From positions 56,869,148-56,933,147 of the forward strand of contig NC_090738.1 of the NCBI RefSeq assembly GCF_036898095.1: a DNA stretch of 64,000 bases. The letters run 5' to 3'. Source of the stretch: Palaemon carinicauda. Its lineage: Eukaryota > Arthropoda > Malacostraca > Decapoda > Palaemonidae. The notes beneath the pieces are model-generated. The model saw nothing but the letters and a program-made list of their open reading frames with translations, was not told the origin of the DNA and made no database searches. Positions 1-11,994 of this stretch are shown piece after piece. Every line of letters starts with the position of its first letter. The first letter of the stretch is position 1. The position numbers were made by a program, and so were the translations under genes.

Positions 1-1394
1 CTCCAGCGAAGCGTCCGTGTGGATGTTGAGTGATGGAGGTGGGTGTTGAAGGAATGGACCTTTTCAGGGCCTTTGCTTCTGACCACAGCTTTAACAGTAA
101 CCGAAGTCTGTTTGGGAGCCGTCTCTTGAGGTCTCTTCGAGCGATGGATGCAGAACGTCTCTAGACTCCCGCAGCATCCTTTAGCTGTGCACGAAGCACT
201 GGGTTTGTCACAGAGGCGAACTGTAGAGAGCCTAGAACTTGTTCCTGCTGTCGTCTTGAGATCCGTTTGGATTTCAGCAGTTTTTTGACAGACCCTGCTA
301 TTTCCTTCCTTTTCTTCTGCGGGATGGAAAGGCGGTGTGACTGAAGATCCCAATGGATTCCATACCATTGGAACTTCTGAGCTGGAGAGAGGCGAGATTT
401 CTCGGTGTTTATCTTGAATACCAGGTGTTCTAGGAACTGGGTGACTTTGTTGCAGGATCGTACACAATCTTCGGGCGATGTCGCCCAGACCAGCCAGTCG
501 TCTAGGTAAGCCATCACTTGGACGCCGCGAAGGCAGAGCTGTTGAACGATGGCGTCTGCCAGCTTGGTGAAGATCCGTGGGGCCACGTTGAGGCCGAAGG
601 GCATGGCCCTGAAGGCGTAACTTTTCCTTTGGAGTCGAAATCCTAGGTAGGAGGAAGCGTGATGGTTCATTGGAACGTGCCAGTAGGCATCCGCCAGGTC
701 TATAGAGACCGTGTAGGACCCTTGAGGCAGAAGGGTCCTTATTTGTTGAAGAGTCAGCATCTTGAACTTGTTGTTCACTATGAACTTGTTGAGGGGGGAT
801 AAGTCTAGAATGACTGAGTTTGTCGGAGTCCTTCTTGGGGACGCAAAATAGTCTCCCTTGGAACCTGGTTGACTTTACCCTCCTTATCACCTTCTTGTTC
901 AAGAGTTCTAGGACGTACTCTTCCAGGAGGGGGATTGACTGTTGGAAGAATTGCTGGAAGGCTGGGGGTTGTTGTGTCCAGCTCCAACCTAGTCCCTTCT
1001 TGACGATGCTGTGTGCCCAGGGATCGAAGGTCCAACGATCCTGGAATTGGCGGAGTCTTCCTCCCACCGGAAGCACTTCATTGCTTCTGGCTTCCCGAGG
1101 GTTTGCTACCTCGGCCGCTAGCTCCCCTTCCTCCTCTGCCTCTGGAGGGGCGGCGAGACGCATCTCTGCCTGAACCTCTGTTTGAGCCTCTACCTTTGGG
1201 ACGAAAGGTAGTGGTTTGCTGCTCAAATGCAGGGGTGAAGACCGGTGACTGAGAGACCATTGGTTGGGTGACCAGCTGAAAGGTCTGTTGTGGCTGAGCT
1301 GCCACTTGGGGAGTAGCGGAACCCGGAAACTGCCGTCTCTGTTGACATTGCTGGGGTTTGGGCTTCTGAGGTTTCCTCTTAGGTTGAGGGCCAT
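1..1394 (-). pseudogene. DIRS reverse transcriptase fragment, copy 1
   Basis: This is the N-terminal and central part of a DIRS RT, which copies the element RNA into DNA. The best preserved stretch (161-778) carries the palm motifs SIDLADAYWHVPM and AYLDDWLVWA; YLDD is the catalytic aspartate box. Compared with copy 2 it has lost two bases near 812, which breaks the frame upstream of the palm. A TGG-to-TAG nonsense codon lies near 161-163, just after the fingers/palm region. A further 2-bp deletion lies near position 46. The N-terminal part overlaps the end of gag in another frame, as in copy 2. RNase H and recombinase are outside the window. Confidence 0.88.
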
Positions 1395-3032
1395 CGTCCT
1401 GAGAGGATTTCCTTTTCTATGACATGCCCCACTTATGGAGAAGGTTCCTGTTGTCCGTGGCGGCTTTGTCAGCGATCTCTTTCACTAAGGAGGAGGGAAA
1501 GAGGTATTTACCCCAGATATTGGAGGAAATCCGCCTCCGGGGTTCGTGTTTCACCGTAGCGTTTGCGAACACGAATTCACGACAGGCTCTGCGAGCCCTA
1601 GTGAAGCTGTACAGGTCCTTCATGACAGTCGCCAAATGCGTTTTGGCTAGGACCATGTAGAAGTCCGGAATCCTAGTGTCTCCGGCCATAACTTCAAGCT
1701 CTACCTGGAGGGACATTGATGCGGCAAGCCTCTCCTTCGTATCTTGTTCCCTACAAAGGAGGTGATCGTTGAGTTTCGGGAGGTCCTCATTAAACTGACG
1801 ACCAGCAACGTCAGGCTCTAACTTCCCCACTGTGAATGTTGACTGGACGTCTTTCCAGTGTCTATCATCAGGGGGAGTGGTCAGGGAGAAGGGCCTGCAC
1901 TCCTCCAGTACAGGGCAAGGTTTCCCTTCTTCCACTGCTTTCAATACCGCAGTGAAGGCCTTTTCAATAAAGGGGAAGGTCGCATTGTTCGGTGCGATAA
2001 AGGTTGGGTGCTTTTTGCTAAGCGCCGGCATCTTGGAATTGGTGAAGCCCCTACTCTTCACCGTGTTGGCTAGCATAGCCTGGGCCTTCGAGAGATCGAA
2101 CACAATTACCTCCTTTGGTTCGGTCTCTTCTTTAGAGGCGGGTTCGGACCTGAGCCGGACGTAACAGTCCAGATAAGCCTCAAAATTCGGGAAGAACGCC
2201 ACTTCTTCCAACGCGATCGAGCCAACCTTCTCACTGATGAAGATCTTGCCCGTGGTGATCGGCATGTGCTCGGCATACCTCCATGGGTTAGTATCCGAGC
2301 AAGCAGGGAGGTCCTTAACCGAAATCCGTTTCGGTTGCTTAAAACTTCCTAGGTTGGATCTGAATAGCTCGTGGGTCTCGCGAAGTTTCTTATCCATGAG
2401 GGCTTCAAGCATCTTGAAGACCTCCTGAGTGCCTGATGGGAGAGGATCTGGGGTGGCAGACGTCGAAGGAAGGGATTCCTCGTTGGCGTAGGAGTTGGTG
2501 CAGGTGTAGGAGTGGGAGCGACCTCATGGTCCGAATCAGGGTATTCCACCTGATCTTCCTCATAGTCGAGCTCCTCGCCCATGAGGTTCTTCTCCGTTGT
2601 TTCCGACACTTCCGACATACGTTCTGCGTTGTCAGAATCTAGACGGCACTCATGCATGGACTGGGCCATGACAATATCAGGTTCCACCACTATCTGGACA
2701 GTGGGAATCTGATCACTGGGGACCACTGAGTCTTTTGATGCCTTCGGAAATAGCAAGGCCCTCAAATCTTCGGTGGCGAGATACGGTCCGGTGGCGTTCT
2801 TCTGGAAGCCACGCACCCACTTGTGTAGCTTCTCCAGAGCGTTGTCCATTGCCTCCGCTGAAGGAGGATCGTCGAACGCTTCGACCAGATAACTCTTGCA
2901 GACTGTACAGTGCTGCGGGTCCCAGAATTTCAGGTCGCCTTTCTTGGCGGCGCAGGGGGCGTGGGTCCGACACGCCTTGTGCCCGTAGAAGTCCGGGCGT
3001 TTCACTCCGCAGAAGTTGCTTTCACACTTCAT
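1078..3032 (-). pseudogene. DIRS gag-like ORF, copy 1
   Basis: This is the putative nucleocapsid protein. The ATG at 3030-3032 lies 9 nt after a conserved splice acceptor and opens MKCESNFCGVK. A Cys/His-rich N-terminal module follows, with KACRTHAPC and a final CTVC pair, probably zinc-binding. After an acidic, Pro/Thr-rich linker the frame shifts near 2480, so the middle part is read at 1417-2412. A stop at 1417-1419 (SK to S-stop) is followed in the same frame by the C-terminal tail (1078-1305), rich in RG and RGG and likely RNA-binding. Copy 2 has the same layout without these breaks. The assignment to gag rests on position and on the nucleic-acid-binding look of both ends; I recognise no named Pfam family. 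Confidence 0.8.
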
Positions 3033-3041
3033 ATACTCCTC

Positions 3042-3203
3042 CTGTAAAAGAAAGAGATCATGAGTATATGGAAGGCATAAGAATGACTTACATTACTCTA
3101 AGATTAAATTTTAAGTAGTCAAAATTTTATCTAACATTAAATAATTCATAAATATTGTAATGTTTGAGAATAGGAGCGGGAAAGGAAGTAGATAGACACA
3201 TAC
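3042..3203 (-). other. Putative 5'-UTR intron, DIRS copy 1
   Basis: On the minus strand the donor GTATGT (first base 3203) follows TTCACAA, and a pyrimidine-rich tract ends in TTTTACAG with its last base at 3042. The intron would be 162 bp. The gag ATG follows 9 nt after the acceptor. Copies 2 and 3 have the same donor, acceptor and exon start (GAGGA) although the bases between have diverged, which supports a real intron. Confidence 0.65.
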
Positions 3204-5759
3204 TTGTGAATCCCGCCCAGTCGGTTACCGTAACCTTATCATTAGGCAATTTCATTTGTGACCGAGGGACACAAAACGGAAATCCACGTGGATCACCGTG
3301 GTGGGTAGAAGCTAAGTTTCTAGCAGAGATTACCTGCGAGGTGTATCAGGGACTGAGACCACTCAGTTCCTTGGGGTAAAAGGGTAATAGGAGACCCCGT
3401 ATAGATCTAGGTTCCGGCAACCGGCCGTGCTAAGAAACACAGAGTATGCTGGAAAATTGTAATATGCAAGAAGACAGCCCAGCCACTAATTAGGATGGTA
3501 AGACAATACCTATATATAGAAGTGGCTAAGCCATCTGGCTGCAGTGTAGGACTGTCGGCATGTTGTCGACAGGTAAGAGAAGGGGTGCATGTCGCTTGGC
3601 GCCTCCGGAGTGCACCGGCAGGCCGGCGGCACGCCGGAGGCCACTCCAGCAGGGTGTAAGGCATCAAGACAGACCCATTGAGTATCTGAGCATAATACCA
3701 ACTTGGCGACCGCCGGGACAGCGGCGGAATGCCGGCGGGAGGCGGCTCCGGCAGCCGAAGGCTGACAGCTTGGTGATCAGTTCATAAGATAATTAAGTAT
3801 ATGGTAGTATACCCAGACCGCCGGTAATCAATGCCGGCACGCCGGAGGCCGGCCTGAAGGTCGGGCAATCGAAACTAGGTAAGGGAGGGGTGGATCATCG
3901 GTTGTATGCCGACGGAAGGCGGCAGCCCCCGGCACACGGAAGGCTGATGACTTAGAGGAGGGAGGGTATCTTAAGAAGAGAGTCACCAAAGTGTAGGGCG
4001 GTATCGCCGGCAGTAGAGGCGGCAAGGGACCGGCACCAGGGTATATGGAGAGACAGATAAGGAGGGATTAGAGGGGTAAGACCACATACCCCTCCGGCAT
4101 CCCTCCGGAGAGAGTGTACATATGATAGGAGTAGATACACCTAGCATCCAATGGCAGGGGGCCAGCAGCTGGCCGGGTGCCAGGGTAACCCAAGGGAGGG
4201 TTAGAGTACACTCAAGAGGGGGAACCCCCTGCTGGACAAATCGCTGCCAGTGGCTACCCCCATAGGACGCTATGAAGGGTATGTGTACCAGAGCGGCCTG
4301 CTCAGCAGGAGAGCAAGATAGCCCTATCACTCCACCCAAGGGAGAAGTTGTAGGACTAGCGACAAATGTGTATAGGCAAGCCTATGTATAGGCTAGCCTA
4401 CACCAAGGGATAGGTGGGGAGGGAGAAGAAGAGGGGGGTCTTTCATAGAGGAGGCTCTGTACAAGAACGGCCACCAAGGAAAGGGAGGATGCTCCCTAGC
4501 CTAGGGTAGGTAACCAGAATGAGAACGGTGCAAGAGTACCGTCTCAAACTATAAAAGTACAGAACTAGCCCCCCCCCCCAAGCCTAACCTAGATAAGGAG
4601 TGTTAATTCCCAGGCTAGGTAGGCTGAAAGACACATCGCAAGTTGAGCAACCCAACCATAAGCAACTGAGGAAGGGCAGAGCCGTTCCTCTTTCTCGGTC
4701 GCAACCCTAAGGGGGATCATTCCCTTAGGGTAGACAGAGAAGTGATAAATACTCTGATTGTGGACAAGATTCCCCTATATAGAAGGGGAAGCCTGGCCAC
4801 GCAGAGGGAATGCCCGTAGGCAGGGGATGTAGGGAGCATATAGGGGTTCCTACATTTAGGTTAGGTTAGAAAGGAACGCGATCAAACCGGTCCCCTATAT
4901 GGTCCCTGAAGGCGAAAAACACTTACATCACAGTTAACAGTATGATAAATAATGCCACTATCTTCATAACTTAACCTAGGATCAATGGAATATATCATGC
5001 ATGAACACAAGTGCTGGGTAATCTAGCCTAGGGGCTAAGCTAGCGATCTAGTATGGGGTCGAACGACGACCGGATAATAGAGCGTTAAAACACGATATAT
5101 GAAGTTCCTAGCTATGAAGACTAAATAACTAACAATATCAATTAGTTAAGAGGCCGGAAGGGGCTGTTCTGGCTAGCTAAATAAGGCATGCAAGAGAACA
5201 GCGACGCCATAAAATGGCGTGTCCGGTAGCAGCACAGCTCCGCCACAAAACACAAAATAGGCTATTACGAAAAGTAGAAGTTACTTTACGGCCAGAGCTT
5301 ATCTAAACAATACTGGGACCTGGTACTCAACTTTCCAGAAGAAGGCGAGGCTGAAGGTAACGACATAACAGCGATGCAAGTCGATGAAAATCGCACAAGG
5401 GGAAATCCGTCTAGAGCAAGGTAGCTACAAGCAGAAGGATGAGGGCGAACGTGACGTCATTTAGCAATGGCGTCCGTTTGTTTACGTTTCGAGTACCAAA
5501 AGTAGCCACGGATGAGTGTAACTGTGGAACGGCTCCCCAGTTATTCTCAACATTTCCATATCGAAGTGTTAACTCTATATGGGGTGCAGATAGCTATGTG
5601 GCGTGTTAATACATGCGTCCCCTGTTGATATACGATGTCTTAAAGGGAAACCTTTAGGATACTCGCACCAGAAGTTAGAATTCTGTGATAACCTGTGGTT
5701 TAATTCTCTGAGAATATCCTTGTAGTTAAATATACCCAAGGAAGCTACCGAAGGAACCT
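3204..5759 (-). other. DIRS copy 1 non-coding 5' leader/terminal region
   Basis: About 2.55 kb with no credible ORF. It aligns with 18278-20786 of copy 2. It holds the GC-rich inverted-repeat block (3590-4050), a C-run near 4570, and a terminal 300 bp (about 5460-5759) that is shared with elements X, X' and Y and with the end of copy 3. As the element is read on the minus strand, the promoter should lie near 5500-5800; I could not identify a TATA box with confidence. Confidence 0.7.
3590..4050. repeat. GC-rich imperfect inverted-repeat block in DIRS leader
   Basis: Repeated short arms such as CGCCTCCGG, CACGCCGGAGGCC and CGGCTCCGGCAGCCG recur at about 3600, 3628, 3745 and 3835, in an otherwise AT-richer leader. 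Neighbouring blocks share GAAGGCTGA-type segments, so this looks like degenerate repeats able to form hairpins. Copy 2 has the same block at about 18655-19090. Confidence 0.6.
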
Positions 5760-5853
5760 TCCATCAGGACGTCATGGCTTGAGCCCAAAAAACGGATTTT
5801 GAGCGAAACGAAAAATCTATTTTTGGTTGAGATAGCCATGTCGTCCTGATGGA
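5760..5853. repeat. DIRS junction palindrome P1 (copy 1 / element X)
   Basis: A 94-bp imperfect palindrome. Both arms begin TCCATCAGGACG-CATGGCT and run inward to CCAAAAA / TTTTTGG around an asymmetric core (ACGGATTTTGAGCG...AAAAATCT). The left arm belongs to the end of DIRS copy 1 and the right arm to element X, so the two elements share one core. Confidence 0.85.
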
Positions 5854-6300
5854 CCCGCCCTCCTTTTCTATAGAAAAGGCCTTGGAATGATCCCTCCTTA
5901 AATTACTATATCTGTAGCACCATGCTCAATGCTACAAGGAATGAGCGCCATCTTGGATATAGCGCCATCTAGGTACTAGTAGTAGTATGGAAGGAAGGGT
6001 AACCTTGATAACGGCTCCCCTTCTATTTTTGCCACTCTTCCCCCTCGAAACAAAAACGCTATTCGGGGTGAAGATTGCAATGTGTCGTATCAAGATATCC
6101 GTTCCCTGATATTATATTTAAGAGAAATTTTAATGATATTCGTGCCAGGAGTTAGAATTCTGGAGACCTAAAGGTTAATTCTCTGGGAATATCACTGTAG
6201 CCAAATATCCCTTAGAAAGCTACCTATAGGAGCCTTCCATCAGGACGACATGGCTATCTCACCCAAAAATAGATTTTTCGCTTCGCTCAAAATCCGTTTT
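5789..6300 (-). mobile_element. Element X: short DIRS-derived non-autonomous element
   Basis: A 512-bp element with 65-bp terminal inverted repeats (5789-5853 and 6236-6300, about 63 of 65 identical by eye). Each repeat reads inward from AAAACGGATTTT to CCTGATGGA. The body (5854-6235) matches the 5' terminal region of the DIRS copies, especially copy 3 (about 26820-27069). It has no ORF. An 18-bp perfect palindrome, CCTTTTCTATAGAAAAGG, lies at 5862-5879. Confidence 0.75.
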
Positions 6301-6308
6301 GTGCTCCC

Positions 6309-6635
6309 AGACCAGTACCGTATGCATTGAAAAGTGCAGTTGAAACAGAAATCAGGAGATTAGAAAATGAAGGTTCATGGGAAATGGTTACATATTCAGA
6401 TTGGGTTACTCCATTAGTACCTATTGTGGAGGAAAATGGCCAGGTTAGGTTATGTGGAGATTACAAAGTAATGTTGAATCCACAACTCCAAGTATCTCAA
6501 CATCCATTACCAAATCCGAAAGACATGTTTGCAACTATGTCAGGATGCAGTGTTTTTTCTAAGTTAGATTTAAGACAAGCATTTTAACAGCTTCCCATGG
6601 ATGAAAGTTCACAAGAATTATGTACAGTAAAACGA
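6309..6635 (+). pseudogene. Ty3/Gypsy RT fragment between X and X'
   Basis: About 105 codons of the start of a Ty3/Gypsy RT, with the motifs EIRRLENEGSWE, VRLCGDYKVMLNPQ, QHPLPNP and FSKLDLRQAF. These are the fingers and the first palm motif, where LDLRQAF carries the first catalytic aspartate. A TAA interrupts the frame at 6585-6587 just after RQAF, and coding similarity resumes (QLPMDESSQELCTVK) to about 6635. It is AT-rich and clearly a different family from Gypsy A, B and K. There is no LTR, protease or YVDD box, so this is a captured or leftover scrap sitting between two inverted DIRS-derived elements. Confidence 0.85.
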
Positions 6636-6668
6636 AGAAAGTTCACAAGAATTATGTACAGTAAAACG
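6603..6668 (+). repeat. 32-bp direct repeat at the edge of the RT fragment
   Basis: Two identical 32-bp copies, GAAAGTTCACAAG...TAAAACG, lie at 6603-6634 and 6637-6668. The second runs straight into the terminus of X' (AAAACGG from 6663), so both copies end with the terminal bases of the mobile element. Confidence 0.9.
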
Positions 6669-7185
6669 GATTTTGAGCGAAGCGAAAAATCTATTTTTGG
6701 GTGAGATAGCCATGTCGTCCTGATGGAAGGTTCCTAATAGTAGCTTCCAATGGATATATGAACTACAGTGATATTCCCAGAGAATTTACATTTAGGTCTC
6801 CAGAATTCTAACTCCTAGCGCGAATATTCTTAACATTCTCTAAAGGATATCGCATAAATCAGGGGATGTATATCTTGATACGACACATAGCGATCTTCAC
6901 CCCAAATAGCCTTTTCGCTTCGAGGGAGAAGAGTGGAAAATTTTGGAAGGGAGCCGTTATTAAGGTTACCATATTTCCCATACTACTATTAAGTATCAAG
7001 ATGGCGCCATATCCAAGATGGTGGACATTCATTGTAGCATTGAACATGGTGCTACAGATACAGTATAGTAGTTTCGGGAGGGATTCTGCGAATGCCTTTT
7101 CTATAGAAAAGGAGGGTGGGTCCATCAGGACGACATGGCTATCTAACCCAAAAAACGGATTTTGAGCGAAGCGAAAAATCTTTTT
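6663..7185 (+). mobile_element. Element X': inverted relative of X
   Basis: Same type as X but in the opposite orientation. The left terminal repeat is 6663-6727 and the body 6728-7120 is the inverted counterpart of 5854-6235, clearly similar but diverged. The 18-bp palindrome is present at 7095-7112. The right end merges with Y in junction palindrome P3. It is non-coding. Confidence 0.75.
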
Positions 7186-7216
7186 TTGGGTGAGATAGCC
7201 ATGGCGTCCTGATGGA
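7121..7216. repeat. DIRS junction palindrome P3 (X' / Y)
   Basis: A 96-bp palindrome with the same TCCATCAGGACG arms and one shared core, in the same core orientation as P1. Confidence 0.85.
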
Positions 7217-7521
7217 AGGTTCCTTTTTGGTAGCTTCCTTGGGTATATAACTACTAAATATTCCCAGAGAATTTAACCACAGGTTATCACAGAATTCTAA
7301 CTTCTGGAGCGAGTATCCTAAAGGTTTCCCTTTAAGACATCGTATATCAACAGGGGACGCATGTATTAACTCGCCACATAGCTATCTACACCCCAAACAG
7401 AGTTAAAACTTCGATGAGTAGGGGCGGAGAATAGCTGGGGAGCCGTTCCACAGCTAATCTCGTTCGTGGCTACTTTTGGTACTCGAGACGTAAACAAACG
7501 GGCGCCATTGCTAAATGACGT

Positions 7522-7854
7522 TGTAAGGACACCGATCCCTTCGTCGTCCAGAAAATTGACAAACTACTTATTTATTTAAATTCTCTCTTCGCCACACTGT
7601 GGTTTCCTATGTATATATATTCCGCTCTACCAGAGCTACATTTTGATATATGTATCGTTTCATAACATGTTTCTGTCGACCCATAATTCATACATTTGTA
7701 AGTGTAAGAAAACACATATATTTTAGCGGGCACTTCAATCTGACTTGGCGCCAACATCATCCTACCTTTCCGTCCGCACCTTGTAATATACTTCCGTGCA
7801 CATTCAAATAAAGTATCAGTTGATCTTGGTGACGCTTGTCTCTCTGTCCTTACA
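7522..7854 (+). repeat. 5' LTR of Gypsy A
   Basis: Starts TGTAAGGACA and ends TGTCCTTACA, the short inverted ends of this family. TATATATA near 7611 is a candidate TATA box and AATAAA at 7807-7812 a candidate poly(A) signal. Confidence 0.95.
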
Positions 7855-7856
7855 AC

Positions 7857-7870
7857 TGGTGACCCCGGAG
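7857..7870 (+). other. Primer binding site, Gypsy A
   Basis: TGGTGACCCCGGAG lies two bases after the LTR. The leading TGG pairs with the CCA end of a tRNA. I cannot name the tRNA without a search. Confidence 0.75.
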
Positions 7871-8006
7871 TTGAAAGAAGCATCAGCGGTTTTGGCTTTG
7901 CCATTAACGGACTTATTATGGCCGTGCTACCTTCTTTATACTCCGTTACCTTAGGCATCAGCCTGCCTTTGGTTCTCCCACACTTCGGTGCATGTAAGGC
8001 AGTAGG

Positions 8007-11000
8007 ATGAGCTTAACCGACATATCAACTTCTCACCTCTTCGCCGACTCGTCGTCTGGCCACGATGCAGGAAGCAACACGCCCATCGCACCCACCGGCC
8101 TCGCCTCCACGCCCAAAGTCAAACTGCCGCCCTTTTCTCAACACAACACCGCTTCCTGGTTCCTGAGAGCGGACATACTCTTCCGCGTTGCTAGACTCAG
8201 CGACTCCTGCGCCAAGGCTGACATTGTTCTCACTTCCTTACCTGAAGAGGTATTCGACAAGATTTCCTCATGGCTCGACGCCCAGGCCGGCCAAGTTTCA
8301 TACGACGACCTGAGAACAAAACTCATCGGTATCTACTCCCTCTCCGTCTCAGCAAGGGCACAGAAAGTACTGGACCTCGCCGGCAAGCCCATGGGTGACA
8401 CCTCTCCTGTCGAGGCGTGGGACGAGCTAACCGTCCTGCTTTTGCTCCCCGAAACAGACAGCAACGGCTGACGACGTGAGATTTGCTTATCTCGCGAGAT
8501 CTTTCTTCGACGCCTACCACAGGACGTAAGGGCCCGATTGACAGACGCCGACATGCTCTGGATGAACGAACTCCTGTCGAAGGCTCAGAAGCTCCACGAG
8601 GCCTCCAAAGCATCTCGCCTCGGAGCATCATCGTCAACACTGCCTTCGTTCTCCTCCTTCAGCAGCTGCTCTTCCATAGACTCCTCGGCAACGGCCCCTG
8701 AGGACGACGAGATCAACGTTCTATCAAGAAAGAAACCGCCGCAACCAACATGACCGAACCCTAGGACTGACCCAGCATGGTGCTTCTACCACCAACAGTT
8801 CAGCAGCGACGCCAAGAAATGTAGAGCACCATGCAGTTTCCTTAGGAGACGACGCCAGAAGCATCCACCTGCCACCATCGCAGCCGCAGATAACCAAAAC
8901 AAGAATGGTTTCTATATCCTCGATACCATTTCCAACCGTAGACTCATGGTAGACACCGGCGCAACGCAGTCAACGTTCCCACCTTCCAAGTCCGACCTAG
9001 ACCGTGGTCCCGACAAAAACGCTCCCTCACTCATCGCCGCCAACGGATCTCCCATACGGTGCTATGGGATTAGGACCCTCAAGATATCTATCATGGGCCG
9101 TTCGTATTCGTGGCCCTTCGCCATCGCCGACGTCAATCGCCCCCTCCTCGGTGCGGATTTCCTCGCCCACCACGAACTCCTTGTCGATGTCGCTAACAAA
9201 CGTCTCATCGACACGGGAACCTGCCAGTCCCGCGTCCTAGAACACGGCCCTGCAACAATGTCCGTATCCGCCGTAACGACGCACCCCTACGCCGACCTCC
9301 TACAAGAATTTCCCAAGGTTTTCAAGCCCGAGCTCCGACACTCGCCAGGTTCCCCGTCCAAGCACGGGATCTACCACCACATCACAATGACAGGACCTCC
9401 TACTCACGCCAAATTCCGCCGCCTACGCCCTAGAAACTGAAGGATGCCAAACGCGCCTTTGAGGACATGGAACGCATGGGTATTTGTAAGAAAGCACCGA
9501 GCCCCTGGGCATCGCCCCTACACATGGTAAAAAAGCCGGACGGGTCCTGGAGACCTTGCGGCGACTACAGGCGTCTCAACCTCATCACAACGCCCGATCA
9601 CTACCCGCTGCCCAACATGCAGGACCTAACGAACACGTTCCACGGCGCAAAGTATTTTACCAAGATGGACCTCCTCAAGTCTTACTTCCAGGTCCCTGTA
9701 TTTCCGGAAGACATCCCGAAAACTGCCATTGTAACGCCGTTTGGATCCTACACCTTCACATACTCACCCTTCGGTCTACGCAACTCCGGGGCGACCTTCC
9801 AACGACTAATGGATAGCATTCTGGGTGACCTACCTTTCTGCGTCTGCTACGTCGACGACATCCTGATATTCTCGAAAACCAAGGAGGAACACCGGGGACA
9901 CGTCCTCACCATCCTAAAGCGCCTACAGGAGAACGGCCTAGTCGTACGCTTCGACAAATGCACGTTCGGTGCGGAGGGAGTGGATTTCCTTGGTCACCGC
10001 GTATCCTCGCGCGGGGTAAAACCCATGACAACCAAAGTCGACACCATCAGGAAGTTCCCAACGCCTACGACCATCCGCCAACTTCAGGAGTTCTTGGGAA
10101 TGGTCAATTACTACAGGAGCTTCATCCCCAACATCGCACAAACCCTGTCACCCCTCGACGACGTCCTGAAAGGAAAAGCCAAAAAAACTTGAGTGGGGCT
10201 TGCCCCAGCAACAGGCATTCGCTCGGACGAAGGATGCCCTTGTGAATGCCACCACCCTGGCTCATTTCTACGACAACGCGCCCCTGCGACTAACGACCGA
10301 CGCCAGCAACGTCGCCTGCGGGGCTGTGCTTGAGCAACTCGTCGATGGTTCTCCTCGACCGCTGGCATTCTTCAGCAAGAAATTGAAACCCGCCGAAACA
10401 AGATACAGCACCTTCGATAAGGAACTCCTCGCCGTCTACCTCGCCGTCCGCCACTTCAGGCACATCTTGGAGGGTACCCCCTTCACGATTGCAACGGATC
10501 ATCAACCCCTCGTACACGCCTTCACGAAATCGACGGACGCATGGTCATCCCGACAACAACGTCATCTCGCATCAATCGCCGAATTCGGGTGCACCATACG
10601 TTACGTCCAAGGAAAGAAAAACCCAGTCGCTGACGCCCTTTCAAGGATTGAAATTGACGCAATCCACCTGGGAATCGACTACACCAATCTCGCAACCGAA
10701 CAACGCACTGACCAAGAAGCACAGGTTCACCTGACGGAGCCATCCGCGCTCAAAATAAGTGCGATTCCCCTCGGACCAGCAGGAGTAACTATTCTTTGCG
10801 ACACCAGCACGGGCCGCCCTCGTCCCTGGGTACCAGCCTCCTGCAGAAGGAAAATATTCGATATCATCCATGGACTTTCGCACCCCTCAGGACGCACCAC
10901 CGCTCGCCTTCTGTCTGAAAAGTTTGTCTGGCCAGGGATAAAAAAGGACGCCCGGGAATAGGCGAAGTCATGTATCAACTGCCAGTCAAGCAAGGTGAGC

Positions 11001-11970
11001 CGTCACACCGAATCGGGGGTGGGCGATTTTCCCCAGCCAAAAAGACGTTTCGGCCATATACACATCGATGTCGTGGGACCACTGCCCCCTTCTGGATCCG
11101 CTCGCTACCTACCTACGATCATCGATCGCTCCACGAGGTGGTTGGAGGCATCGCCGATGACCGAAGCTACGACTCAAGCTTGTGCCGAAGCCCTCTTGTC
11201 AAGCTGGGTGAGCAGGTTTGGCGTTCCCGACGACATCACGACAGACAAAAGCCCCGCTTTCCTCTCAGAAATATGGCTCGCTTTGACGAATCTGATGGGG
11301 ACAACGCTCCACAGCACCGCGGCATACAACCCCGCGGCAAACGGCATGGTCGAAAGAACTCACCGCGCCCTCAAGGCGTCCCTGATGGCGAGCTGCACCG
11401 ATGGGGACTGGAAATCACGACTTCCTTGGGTACTCCTCGGCCTTCGCACCGCTCCTCGCGCAGACGGCGAACCTTCGTCCGCCGAAAGAGTTTATGGGGA
11501 AGCGCTCGCAGTGCCTGGCGAATTCTTTCCTTAATCAACCGACGACACGCAGCTGGATCACCTAAGGGACATCGCCAGGAAGTTCAGGCCGTGTCTCAAA
11601 ACTTACCAGGACAGAACCAAGCACTTCAAGCCAAAAAGCCTGGTTGACTCCAGGTACGTTTTCGTCCGTGTCGACGCTCATCGACAACCAGTGACTAGGC
11701 CTTATCGAGGTCTCTACCGGGTAATTAAAAAGACAACGAAAGCCTTCCTTCTCGACGTCCATGGTCAAGAGGACTGGGTCTCAATAGACCGCGTGAAACC
11801 AGCGTTTCTCGAAGGAAGCGACACCGCCTCCGCTGGACCTGGCAGACCCAGAGTTCCGCCTCAAAACAAGCCGCCCGACGAAAGAAGAATCATCAAACGC
11901 CAGCGTGCCCCTCCGTTCAAGAACAAGAGGAACCCTCCGACGCCCGAAAAGATACGAAGAATCATCATTA
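8007..11970 (+). pseudogene. Gypsy A gag-pol
   Basis: One Gag-Pol frame starting at ATG 8007 (MSLTDISTSHLF). Domains in order are Gag; a Cys/His motif (WCFYHQQFSSDAKKC region, about 8780-8840); retropepsin DTGA near 8952; RT with CYVDDILIF near 9848; RNase H (TTDASNVACG, about 10290); the integrase HHCC zinc finger (about 10870-10990); the DDE core (IDVVGP, TTDKSP, VERTHR); and a GPY-like tail (about 11700). Breaks are TGA at 8469 (CGA to TGA), TGA at 8751 (CGA to TGA), a 1-bp deletion near 9430, an extra A near 10188 that restores the frame, TAG at 10959 (Trp to stop) and TAA at 11532. About 30 bp are missing near 11900 compared with Gypsy B. It is not functional as it stands. Confidence 0.93.
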
Positions 11971-11994
11971 GCCCTCTACGCCGCCCGATGTCTT

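Larger units (their letters stand above)
1..5800 (-). mobile_element. DIRS-like retrotransposon, copy 1 (5' part; cut by window edge)
   Basis: Reads on the minus strand, with gag at 1078-3032, part of RT at 1-1394, and a 2.7 kb non-coding 5' region up to the palindrome at 5760-5853. It aligns throughout with copy 2 (15098-20830), including the leader, intron and GC-rich block. The RNase H, recombinase and 3' end lie left of the window. Gag and RT are frameshifted and carry stops, so this copy is dead. Confidence 0.9.

Noticed and set aside
820..2428. Plus-strand ORFs opposite the DIRS gag and RT
   Set aside because: They mirror the coding frames of the minus strand, share no motif, and are interrupted differently in copy 2.
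3164..4339. Short ORFs in the DIRS leader around the GC-rich block
   Set aside because: Not conserved between copy 1 and copy 2, low complexity, no recognisable domain.
8946..11768. Shadow ORFs in other frames of Gypsy A and B pol, rich in Arg, Pro and Ser
   Set aside because: They are out-of-frame readings of conserved pol codons; the true frame shows all catalytic motifs.
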